NCBI GenBank assembly: GCA_016764535.1
Contig: JAESRR010000172.1
Location: 1 to 5,675, forward strand
Length of the DNA: 5,675 bases
Reading direction: 5' to 3'
Origin: Cohaesibacteraceae bacterium
GTDB taxonomy: Bacteria; Pseudomonadota; Alphaproteobacteria; Rhizobiales; Cohaesibacteraceae
Shown here: piece by piece, positions 1 to 5,675 of the stretch
How the letters are laid out: every line of letters begins with the position of its first letter
Position numbering within the stretch: the stretch's first letter is position 1
The notes under the pieces: generated by a model
Databases searched by the model: none
Seen by the model: only the letters and a program-made list of their open reading frames with translations
What the model was told of the DNA's origin: nothing
Made by a program: the position numbers and the translations under genes

Positions 1-1
1 A

Positions 2-139
2 CATGTTCTCAAAAAAGTGAATGCGATTGCAGACACTCTGACCAATATTTTCCAACGTGCCGAAACAGAAAAAACCTGTACGAGCGCTGTATCAGATGCG
101 ATGGCTCTGGAAATGTTGTCCGCCCGGCGCAAAAAGTAA
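2..139 (+). CDS. Glu/Leu/Phe/Val (leucine-type) amino-acid dehydrogenase, C-terminal fragment
   Basis: Only the last 45 codons lie in the window; the gene begins left of base 1 and ends at TAA 137-139. The frame starts at base 2 and reads HVLKKVNAIADTL, then IFQRAE, then TSAVSDAMALEML and a basic tail ARRKK. This matches the C-terminal helices I recall for leucine dehydrogenases: a K-K-V-x-x-I-x-x-T-L-x-x-I-F-x-x-A segment, a short linker, then T-x-x-A-x-D-x-M-A-x-E. Such enzymes oxidatively deaminate branched-chain or related amino acids with NAD+. The NAD-binding and catalytic parts are outside the window, so substrate preference cannot be judged. The gene converges on the transporter operon with 59 bases between the two stop codons. 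The fragment is short and has no start, so the family call rests on pattern recall; the alternative is a chance open frame, which the helix-like pattern and lysine/arginine tail make less likely. Confidence 0.72.
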   Translation, partial: HVLKKVNAIADTLTNIFQRAETEKTCTSAVSDAMALEMLSARRKK

Positions 140-140
140 A

Positions 141-180
141 GATCCAGGCCCTGTTGCAATGTGGCGTCAGGGTCCGGATC
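141..180 (-). terminator. Probable intrinsic terminator of the transporter operon
   Basis: Bases 141-153 (GATCCAGGCCCTG) and 168-180 (CAGGGTCCGGATC) pair over 13 positions, with one mismatch and one G-T wobble, around a 14-base loop. Read on the minus strand, the stem begins 18 bases after the ATPase stop codon and is followed by TTTACTTTTT (140-131), the T-rich run expected of a Rho-independent terminator. On the plus strand the sequence after the stem is not T-rich, so it should act mainly on the operon. The T-run lies on the complement of the last codons of the convergent dehydrogenase. Confidence 0.7.
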
Positions 181-198
181 GTCATCTCCATTCAGAAA

Positions 199-1938
199 TC
201 AGGTCTGAATTTGTAGACCTTCGTGTGATAGATGATCCATGTTTGGCATCAAGCGCATCAATTCCTGTGTATGTTCATGAACAGGTTGCTCGAATAATTT
301 CCGGGTCTCGGAAATCTCACACAATTCACCATTCCTCATAACCGCAACCCTGTCACACATTTGTCGAATAACCGGCAAATCATGACTGATAAACAGGATT
401 GTCAAATTGAGTGACTCTTGCAAATCTTTTAGCAAATTAAGAACCTGCGCCTGAATTGAAACATCCAAAGCCGATGTTGGTTCATCACAAATCAAAAACG
501 TCGGTCTTGTCGCAAGTGCACGAGCAATGGATATTCGTTGCCTTTGCCCACCCGAGAACTCATGAGGGAATTTTGAACCAGCCTCTGCACCCAGTCCTAC
601 CTGTTCCAGTAGATCATCGACAATCTGCATTGCTTCCCGGGGAGTTGATGCCAGTTTATGATGCCGGATCGGTTCTGCTACCACATCCCGCACCCGCATT
701 CTCGGATTTAACGATGAATAGGGGTCCTGAAAAATCATTTGAATCTGTCGATGCACGGCTTGCCGCGCCTCATGATTGCTTAATGATGTGATGTCCTGGC
801 CGGCAAACATGACTTTGCCGCCCGAGGGTTTATAAAGCCCGGCAATAATTCTTGCGACAGTGGATTTACCCGAGCCGCTCTCTCCAACAAGTCCAAACAC
901 CTCACCCTGTCGGATATCAAAACTCACATTTTTGACGGCCGTAAAATATTGACGGCGACCTGGAAAAATCGAGTGCCTGGTAATAAAATCCATACCAAGA
1001 TTTTCAATTTCAATCAGTTTATCGCCATCCTTGATGGCGGCGGCGCCAAGATCTTCCCGTCCTTTACCAAGCCAGTGTGTTGACAGGTCGATTGTCTTGT
1101 ATTCTTCTTCGGCACTTTCGATGTAATTCACCATCGGAAAACGAACGAGTTTGACATCGGCGCGTGGCACCGCGCTAATCAGGCTTTTGGTGTATTCGTG
1201 ATTGGGAGCACCAAGAATCTGATCAGTCGTGCCTGTCTCAACAATACGGCTCCGATACATCACGGCGACCCGACTTGTCGTTTCGGCAATAACTCCCATG
1301 TCGTGTGTGATCAAAATCACACCAACATTTCGTTCTCTGGTCAGTTTCTTGATCAATTCAAGAATAGTAGCCTGTATCGACACATCCAAAGCCGTTGTGG
1401 GTTCATCAGCAATGATCAAATCAGGGTCGGAACACAATGCAAGCGCAATAACCACACGCTGTCGCATACCACCGGAAAACTGATGCGGATACAACGATAT
1501 GCGATTTTCTGCGTCTGCTATACCAACTGATTCCAGAAGATCAATTGCTTCTCGCCGTGCTTTCTTGTCTGACAAGCCCTTGTGTTGCTGGATTGTTTCG
1601 ATCAACTGCTTTTCAATGGTGTAAAGTGGATTGAGACTGGTTAATGGATCCTGGAAAATCATCGAGATTTTGTTGCCGCGGATTTTGCGCATCTGATGAG
1701 ATTCAAGATTGTCAATCCGTTCACCTTCAAGCAATATCTCGCCTTCAGTTATACGACCCGGCAAATCCAGTAGCCCCATAATAGCACTACCGATAGTCGA
1801 TTTACCTGCACCCGATTCACCGACAAGCCCGACAATTTCACCACGTTCCACCGTTAGGTCGATATCCCGAACAGCTGTGAAATCCGATTTACGTCCTGGA
1901 TATTCGACGCGGAGACCGCGAATTGTCAAAAGAGACAT
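199..1938 (-). CDS. Fused two-domain ABC transporter ATPase (DppD-DppF type)
   Basis: This 579-residue protein carries both ATPase domains of a peptide/nickel-class importer and should sit on the cytoplasmic face of the two permeases, powering uptake. Domain 1 (about 3-255) has Walker A GESGAGKST (40-48), Q-loop Q96, signature FSGGM (154-158), Walker B LIIADEP (174-180), D-loop ALD (183-185) and switch H212. Domain 2 (about 307-563) has Walker A GESGSGKST (352-360), Q-loop Q404, signature FSGGQ (461-465), Walker B LICDEP (482-487), ALD (490-492) and H519. All catalytic residues are present in both halves, so two competent ATP sites are expected. A linker of roughly 50 residues (258-306, including RFPMVNYIE) joins them; such fusions (GsiA-like) are common, and in many relatives the halves are separate DppD and DppF proteins. 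The start is ATG at 1938 with AGGAGG at 1951-1946, seven bases upstream. The ATG beginning at 1943 is out of frame and soon stops. It follows the DppC-like gene by 11 bases and is the last gene of the operon. Confidence 0.95.
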   Translation of the reverse strand: MSLLTIRGLRVEYPGRKSDFTAVRDIDLTVERGEIVGLVGESGAGKSTIGSAIMGLLDLPGRITEGEILLEGERIDNLESHQMRKIRGNKISMIFQDPLTSLNPLYTIEKQLIETIQQHKGLSDKKARREAIDLLESVGIADAENRISLYPHQFSGGMRQRVVIALALCSDPDLIIADEPTTALDVSIQATILELIKKLTRERNVGVILITHDMGVIAETTSRVAVMYRSRIVETGTTDQILGAPNHEYTKSLISAVPRADVKLVRFPMVNYIESAEEEYKTIDLSTHWLGKGREDLGAAAIKDGDKLIEIENLGMDFITRHSIFPGRRQYFTAVKNVSFDIRQGEVFGLVGESGSGKSTVARIIAGLYKPSGGKVMFAGQDITSLSNHEARQAVHRQIQMIFQDPYSSLNPRMRVRDVVAEPIRHHKLASTPREAMQIVDDLLEQVGLGAEAGSKFPHEFSGGQRQRISIARALATRPTFLICDEPTSALDVSIQAQVLNLLKDLQESLNLTILFISHDLPVIRQMCDRVAVMRNGELCEISETRKLFEQPVHEHTQELMRLMPNMDHLSHEGLQIQT

Positions 1939-1945
1939 ATCATGT

Positions 1946-1951
1946 CCTCCT
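1946..1951 (-). promoter_or_regulatory. Ribosome binding site of the fused ATPase
   Basis: Minus-strand AGGAGG, seven bases before ATG 1938, overlaps the TAG stop (1952-1950) of the upstream permease. It decides between the true start and a nearer out-of-frame ATG at 1943, and suggests translational coupling. Confidence 0.8.
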
Positions 1952-2897
1952 ATCGCAGCTTGGGATTGAGAGCATCACGCAACCAATCACCGAGCAGATT
2001 TACCGACAGCGCAAGCGTAGCAAGCGCCGCTCCAGGGAAAAATGTGATCCACCACTCTCCGGAAAACAAAAAGTCATTACCAATTCTGATAAGCGTTCCC
2101 AGACTTGGCTGGGTCGGTGGAATGCCCACGCCCAAAAACGAAAGCGTTGCTTCCAGAATGATAGCCAACGCAAGATTGATCGTAGTAATAACCAGAACCG
2201 GACCAAGAACGTTCGGCAGAATGTGTCGTACCATTATAGTAAATGTTGACACACCAATCACACGGGCAGCCTGAACATATTCCTTGTTCCGCTCGACCAG
2301 TGTCGATCCACGCACAGTACGAGCGTATTGCACCCAGAAACTCATACCAATCGAGAGCACCAAAACCCAGAACGCCGAATCTTCCCGGATGAGCTGAGGA
2401 AACAGGGAATGAACCGTTCCATCAATCAACAGAGCGATCAAAATCGAGGGAAATGTTAGCTGTACATCGGCGATTCGCATTATAATTGCGTCAGTCCGGC
2501 CACCGACATATCCAGCCAGGATGCCCAGAGAAATGCCAACGGCACCGGCAAGTATAATACTGCTGAAACCAACCATCAGGGATAAACGTGATCCATAAAG
2601 AATCACAGAAAAAATATCCCTCCCCTGACCATCAGTCCCCAGAGGAAACCTTGCTTCCCCGCCCTCCATCCAAACCGGCGGCATCAGGCTTTCCATTAGA
2701 TCCAGAGTTGCAAGGTCAAATGGATTTTGAGCTGTTATCCAGGGAGCGAAAAACGCACCACACATCATCAGAAGAGTGACTATGGCAGCAACAATTGTTA
2801 CTTTGGATTGCTTGAAACTATATACAATATCACTGTCCAAAAAGCGCGCGACTGCACTCTGTGTCACAGGAGAGAGATCATTGGAAGAAACTGTCAT
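1950..2897 (-). CDS. DppC-like ABC transporter permease
   Basis: This 315-residue inner-membrane protein is one half of the transport channel in a peptide/nickel/opine importer. A short cytoplasmic N-terminus (1-32) leads into a first membrane helix (about 33-53). A periplasmic stretch ends in the DppC/OppC hallmark LGTDGQGRDIFS (86-97), and five more hydrophobic segments follow. The EAA coupling loop that docks on the ATPase is visible as EYVQAARVIGVS to HILPNV (206-230), and the end NLLGDWLRDALNPKLR (300-315) is typical of the subfamily. An open frame extends 15 codons further to 2942, but that stretch overlaps the end of the DppB-like gene and has no supporting family pattern. ATG 2897 has AAGGAG seven bases upstream, so I place the start there. 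It lies four bases after the DppB-like stop and 11 bases before the ATPase start. Substrate is not determinable from the permease. Confidence 0.93.
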   Translation of the reverse strand: MTVSSNDLSPVTQSAVARFLDSDIVYSFKQSKVTIVAAIVTLLMMCGAFFAPWITAQNPFDLATLDLMESLMPPVWMEGGEARFPLGTDGQGRDIFSVILYGSRLSLMVGFSSIILAGAVGISLGILAGYVGGRTDAIIMRIADVQLTFPSILIALLIDGTVHSLFPQLIREDSAFWVLVLSIGMSFWVQYARTVRGSTLVERNKEYVQAARVIGVSTFTIMVRHILPNVLGPVLVITTINLALAIILEATLSFLGVGIPPTQPSLGTLIRIGNDFLFSGEWWITFFPGAALATLALSVNLLGDWLRDALNPKLR

Positions 2898-2901
2898 CTG
2901 A

Positions 2902-3876
2902 TCACTCCTTTCCAGACACACGCAAGCGCGGGTCAACAACAAAATACAGAATATCCACGACCAGATTGATCGTGACGAACAGGAAAGCGATTAGCAGCAA
3001 ATAGGCTGACATAATCGGAATGTCGACATCTCGTACTGCTTCCACAAACAGGAAGCCCATTCCAGGCCACTGGAACACCGTCTCGGTGATAATCGCAAAT
3101 GCAATCAGGGAACCCAGTTGCAACCCGGTGATCGTAATTACCGGTATCAGTGTGTTTTTGAGTGCATGTCCAAAGTTCACGATGCGGGATGGTAATCCGC
3201 GCGCCCTTGCAAACTTGATGTAATCTGTTCGCAGTACTTCAAGCATCTCGGAGCGAACCAGACGCATAATCAACGTCATTTGGAACAGTCCGAGTGTGAA
3301 GGCAGGTAATATCAGGGACTTCCATCCCGAAACCGTCAGGAATCCGGTCGTCCAGCCACCAACATCAACGATTTCGCCCCGACCAAAGCTTGGGAGCATG
3401 TGAAGTTGCACCGCAAACAAATATATCAATAGAATACCAATCAGGAATGTCGGCAGAGATACACCAATCAGAGAGATCGACAGAAAAAATTTTGACAATA
3501 CAGAATTTCGATTGAGCCCGGTATAAACACCCATCGGAATTGCGATAATTAACGAAAATACCGCCGATACCAGCGAAAGCTCCATAGTTGCAGGCAGGCG
3601 ACTAAAGATCATATCTGAAACCGACTTTTTCCATTGATAGGAAATGCCAAATTCAAATTGGACCGCGCCCTTGATGAATGACCAGAATTGAACAATCACC
3701 GCATCATTTAGGCCTAGCGATTCGCGAATGATTTCACGTTGTTCGGGTGTGGTTTCGATACCAACCATCTGGTTGACCGGATCACCTACAAAACGGAACA
3801 TAGTGAAAGCAAGTAAGGCAACAACAGCCATAACGACGATGGCTTGCCATAACCTGTGTAATACAAAAGTTATCAT
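2902..3876 (-). CDS. DppB-like ABC transporter permease
   Basis: This 324-residue inner-membrane protein is the other half of the channel. The start MITFVLHRLWQ followed by a hydrophobic helix (about 10-30) is the usual DppB/OppB N-terminus. Next come the family's periplasmic region (TPEQREIIRESLGLND, 43-58; FGISYQWKKSV, 76-86) and further membrane helices near 97-120, 130-156, 186-206, 247-267 and 288-313. The EAA loop (DYIKFARARG to LIPV, 218-246) carries the conserved A-x3-G contact for the ATPase. The segment SLILPAFTLG (187-196) and the end VVDPRLRV (313-320) are also characteristic. Length is normal for the family. ATG 3876 has only a weak ribosome binding site (GGGA about 11-14 bases upstream), unlike the strong sites of its neighbours. 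This, together with the hairpin just upstream, may keep its expression below that of the binding protein. It ends four bases before the DppC-like start. Confidence 0.93.
   Translation of the reverse strand: MITFVLHRLWQAIVVMAVVALLAFTMFRFVGDPVNQMVGIETTPEQREIIRESLGLNDAVIVQFWSFIKGAVQFEFGISYQWKKSVSDMIFSRLPATMELSLVSAVFSLIIAIPMGVYTGLNRNSVLSKFFLSISLIGVSLPTFLIGILLIYLFAVQLHMLPSFGRGEIVDVGGWTTGFLTVSGWKSLILPAFTLGLFQMTLIMRLVRSEMLEVLRTDYIKFARARGLPSRIVNFGHALKNTLIPVITITGLQLGSLIAFAIITETVFQWPGMGFLFVEAVRDVDIPIMSAYLLLIAFLFVTINLVVDILYFVVDPRLRVSGKE
2905..2910 (-). promoter_or_regulatory. Ribosome binding site of the DppC-like permease
   Basis: Minus-strand AAGGAG lies within the last two codons of the DppB-like gene, seven bases before ATG 2897. 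It fixes the DppC-like start at 2897 rather than the longer frame opening at 2942, and implies coupled translation of the two permeases. Confidence 0.8.
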
Positions 3877-3906
3877 TGAAATGCAGTCCCGGCATCACAT
3901 GTCAGG

Positions 3907-3938
3907 AAAAATGATGCCCGGCGCAATCGCCGGGCATC
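3907..3938 (-). terminator. Intercistronic hairpin with T-run (partial terminator or mRNA stabiliser)
   Basis: GATGCCCGGCG (3913-3923) and CGCCGGGCATC (3928-3938) form a perfect, GC-rich 11-base-pair stem with a four-base loop. On the minus strand the stem starts 22 bases after the stop of the binding-protein gene and is followed by ATTTTTCC (3912-3905). This is the form of an intrinsic terminator inside the operon. Because a permease gene on the same strand follows after about 30 bases with no clear promoter, partial read-through is the simplest reading. It would leave more binding-protein mRNA than permease mRNA; the stem could also protect the upstream message from 3' decay. Confidence 0.75.
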
Positions 3939-3960
3939 CCGAAAAGCGAAGTAGATCCGC

Positions 3961-5538
3961 TTATTTTTTGTTCACATAATAGAACATGAACACATTATCA
4001 GCACGCTGCTTGAGTTCGATGTTGTTGTTAACACCCCATGCAAGACCCTGCTGATGAAGGGGAACATAGTGAACCTCGTTGGTGGAGATTGTATATGCTT
4101 CCTTGATCAGAGCGTTACGCACATCCTGATCATTTTCACCAAGAATTTTGGCTGACAATGCATCAATATCTTTTGAGCAGGAGCCACCAAGATTGAACGG
4201 AGCGCCATTGCCTTCCAGATCACGACATCCGTGCAGATTGCTCAGCACATTCCAGCTATCAAGAGATCCTGGTGTCCAGCCAAGCAGATAGAAAGATGTA
4301 TCATATCCGCCTGATTTGAGTACTTTTGCAAAATATTTTGATTTAGGCTGGGCATTGAGGTTAATTTTGATGCCTACTTTTGCAAGCATGGATGCAACAG
4401 CCTGACAGATTGCTTCATCGTTTACATAACGATCATTCGGGCAATCCATTCCAACTTCAAAGCCATCACCATAACCAGCATCGGCCATCAGGCCTTTGGC
4501 TTTGTCAACGTCATAGGCAAGACGCTCAAATCCATCTGATTCCGAGAACAATTTTGGCGAGATCATAAGTGCGGATGGAGTGGATAGACCACGCATCACT
4601 TTTTCTTTGATCGCTTCAATGTTGATCGCATGATAAACAGCCTGGCGAACACGAAGATCTTTAAACGGGTTTTTACCCTTGATGTTTGAATAGATCAGCT
4701 CATCGCGAATTTGGTCCATACCAAGAAAAATTGTACGGAGTTCCGGACCTGTCAAAGCTCTTGTATCGGCATTATTGTCAACACGTTTCAAATCCTGAAC
4801 CGGAACAGGATAAACCATATCCAGATCGCCAGACAGAAGTGCTGCAACACGCGTTGCATCTGATCCAACCGGTGTGAACTCTACTGTATCCAGATTATGC
4901 TGTGGAGTATCCCACCATGCATCGTTTTTCTGGAAAACAGTTTTAATACCAACATCGTGAGACTGGATGGTGAACGGTCCAGTACCATTTGCATTGAAAG
5001 CTGCATGATTTTCTTCCTTGGAAGACGCATCACTTACTTTTGTTGCATTGTTGGCTTCAGTCCATTCTTTATCCATGATGGCCCATGTGGCCCATTCAAA
5101 ATGAAGAATTGGATTTACACCGGTCAACACAAAATCAACGGTATGATCATCAACTTTAACGACTTTAACGTCTTTGCCGATACGTGTCAGAAGATCGGAT
5201 CCATCTGAACGAACACGAGTGGCAGAGAATACAACATCATCAGCAGTGAAATCGTTGCCATTATGAAATTTTACGCCCTTGCGCAAATGAAAGCGCCAGC
5301 GAGTTGGTTCTACAACTTCCCAGCTTGTAGCAAGTGCCGGTTGAATATCGAGATCAGGGCCGCGACGAACCAGCCCTTCATACACATTACCCAAAGTTCC
5401 CAGTGTAAAGGTCTCGTTGAGTGTATATGGATCCAGGGATTTCAAGGCACCCTGAAATGCAAATTTCAATGTTTCGGAAGAAGCTGATGAAGCCATCAAA
5501 GTTGCTGCTACACCTGCCAGAAGAATACGTTTGAACAC
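3961..5538 (-). CDS. Periplasmic solute-binding protein, family 5 (peptide/nickel/opine type)
   Basis: This 525-residue protein is the substrate receptor of the importer. Residues 1-21 form a Sec signal peptide: basic MFKR, hydrophobic ILLAGVAATLM, and cleavage probably after A19 or S21. There is no lipobox cysteine, so it should be soluble in the periplasm. The family 5 signature lies at about 69-105 (LATSWEVVEP, WRFHLRKGVKFHNG, FTADDVVFS). Further family landmarks are GTGPFTI (185-191), FKDLRVRQAVYHAIN (292-306) and CPNDRYVNDEAICQA (366-380). Mature cysteines are C366, C378, C438 and C454; their pairing into two close disulfides is plausible but inferred. The start codon is GTG at 5538, backed by AGAGGGG eight bases upstream and by the signal peptide beginning there. 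It is the first gene of the operon, separated from the permeases by a hairpin. The ligand cannot be told from sequence alone: peptides are the default, while opines, nickel chelates, glutathione and some sugars are used by relatives. Confidence 0.94.
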   Translation of the reverse strand: MFKRILLAGVAATLMASSASSETLKFAFQGALKSLDPYTLNETFTLGTLGNVYEGLVRRGPDLDIQPALATSWEVVEPTRWRFHLRKGVKFHNGNDFTADDVVFSATRVRSDGSDLLTRIGKDVKVVKVDDHTVDFVLTGVNPILHFEWATWAIMDKEWTEANNATKVSDASSKEENHAAFNANGTGPFTIQSHDVGIKTVFQKNDAWWDTPQHNLDTVEFTPVGSDATRVAALLSGDLDMVYPVPVQDLKRVDNNADTRALTGPELRTIFLGMDQIRDELIYSNIKGKNPFKDLRVRQAVYHAINIEAIKEKVMRGLSTPSALMISPKLFSESDGFERLAYDVDKAKGLMADAGYGDGFEVGMDCPNDRYVNDEAICQAVASMLAKVGIKINLNAQPKSKYFAKVLKSGGYDTSFYLLGWTPGSLDSWNVLSNLHGCRDLEGNGAPFNLGGSCSKDIDALSAKILGENDQDVRNALIKEAYTISTNEVHYVPLHQQGLAWGVNNNIELKQRADNVFMFYYVNKK

Positions 5539-5546
5539 TATTGGTT

Positions 5547-5553
5547 CCCCTCT
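5547..5553 (-). promoter_or_regulatory. Ribosome binding site deciding a GTG start
   Basis: Minus-strand AGAGGGG lies eight bases before GTG 5538. The frame stays open further upstream without an ATG, so this site and the immediate signal peptide are what fix the GTG start of the binding protein. Confidence 0.7.
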
Positions 5554-5600
5554 ACTAATATTGACGCCATCTATTATTTTTGGTCGTCCGCTCTGGAATT

Positions 5601-5640
5601 GGCAGATTGCAAGGAAAATCCCTATTTTGCAAGTGCTGCC
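5601..5640. promoter_or_regulatory. Imperfect dyad upstream of the operon, candidate operator
   Basis: Nested inverted elements share nearly the same centre: GGCAG (5601-5605) with CTGCC (5636-5640), two copies of the self-complementary TTGCAA (5607-5612 and 5627-5632), and AAAAT (5615-5619) with ATTTT (5624-5628). The dyad lies 63-102 bases before the binding-protein start, where a regulator could bind. There is no T-run after it, so it does not look like a terminator. I cannot name a regulator. The only promoter-like sequence I see between it and the gene is a weak AATAAT (minus strand, near 5577-5572) without a convincing -35 box. Confidence 0.3.
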
Positions 5641-5675
5641 ATGAGCGAATGGAAAAATCGTTCACATGTGTAAAT

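Noticed and set aside
9..191. Minus-strand open frame of 60 codons just after the ATPase gene
   Set aside because: It spans the terminator stem and the complement of the dehydrogenase 3' end, has no usable ribosome binding site, and its translation resembles no family.
57..341. Plus-strand open frame of 94 codons
   Set aside because: It is out of frame with the dehydrogenase end, runs antisense into the ATPase gene, and has no protein-like pattern.
2898..2942. Fifteen-codon N-terminal extension of the DppC-like permease
   Set aside because: It overlaps the DppB-like coding end and lacks a ribosome binding site, whereas ATG 2897 has AAGGAG at ideal spacing.
199..5538. A hidden novel system within the operon
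   Set aside because: All four long frames are clear members of one well-known importer class, in normal order and length, and no leftover stretch over 140 bases remains unexplained.
5641..5673. Ten-codon plus-strand frame starting ATG at 5641
   Set aside because: Too short, with no ribosome binding site or family resemblance.
5622..5675. Minus-strand frame open from the right edge to TAG at 5624-5622, reading as a possible protein tail ending FFHSLMAALAK
   Set aside because: Seventeen open codons are expected often by chance, and another frame is also open from the edge. It could be the end of an upstream gene, but the window cannot show it.

Overview
The window holds one complete ABC-type importer operon of the peptide/nickel/opine (Dpp/Opp/Nik) class, encoded entirely on the minus strand. 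It also holds the 3' end of an unrelated gene arriving from the left on the plus strand. A soluble periplasmic binding protein with an ordinary Sec signal peptide and no lipobox points to a Gram-negative host. The style of the binding protein and the fused two-domain ATPase suggests an alphaproteobacterium of moderate GC content, which is inference only. There is no sign of mobile DNA, CRISPR, tRNA or rRNA.

Layout, in the direction of the operon (right to left). 5539-5675 is the upstream leader, with an imperfect dyad containing two TTGCAA hexamers and a good ribosome binding site. 3961-5538 is a family 5 solute-binding protein with a GTG start. 3877-3960 is an 84-base gap carrying a very stable hairpin followed by five T's, which looks like a partial terminator. 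2902-3876 is a DppB-like permease and 1950-2897 a DppC-like permease. 199-1938 is a single polypeptide carrying two ATPase domains (DppD-DppF fusion). 141-180 is a stem-loop that, read on the minus strand, is followed by a T-rich run and probably ends the operon. 2-139 on the plus strand is the last 45 codons of what looks like a Glu/Leu/Phe/Val (leucine-type) amino-acid dehydrogenase, convergent with the operon.

The parts make a complete importer: the binding protein captures a ligand in the periplasm, the two permeases form the channel, and the fused ATPase supplies both nucleotide-binding sites. The permease and ATPase genes are tightly coupled, with 4- and 11-base gaps and Shine-Dalgarno sequences overlapping the end of the preceding gene. 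The binding-protein gene is set apart by the hairpin, which fits the usual need for excess binding protein. The substrate cannot be read from the sequence; peptides are the default guess for the family. I see no evidence of a previously undescribed system. The most useful points beyond a standard annotation are the dehydrogenase 3' end, the two terminator-like hairpins, the start-codon corrections and the upstream dyad.
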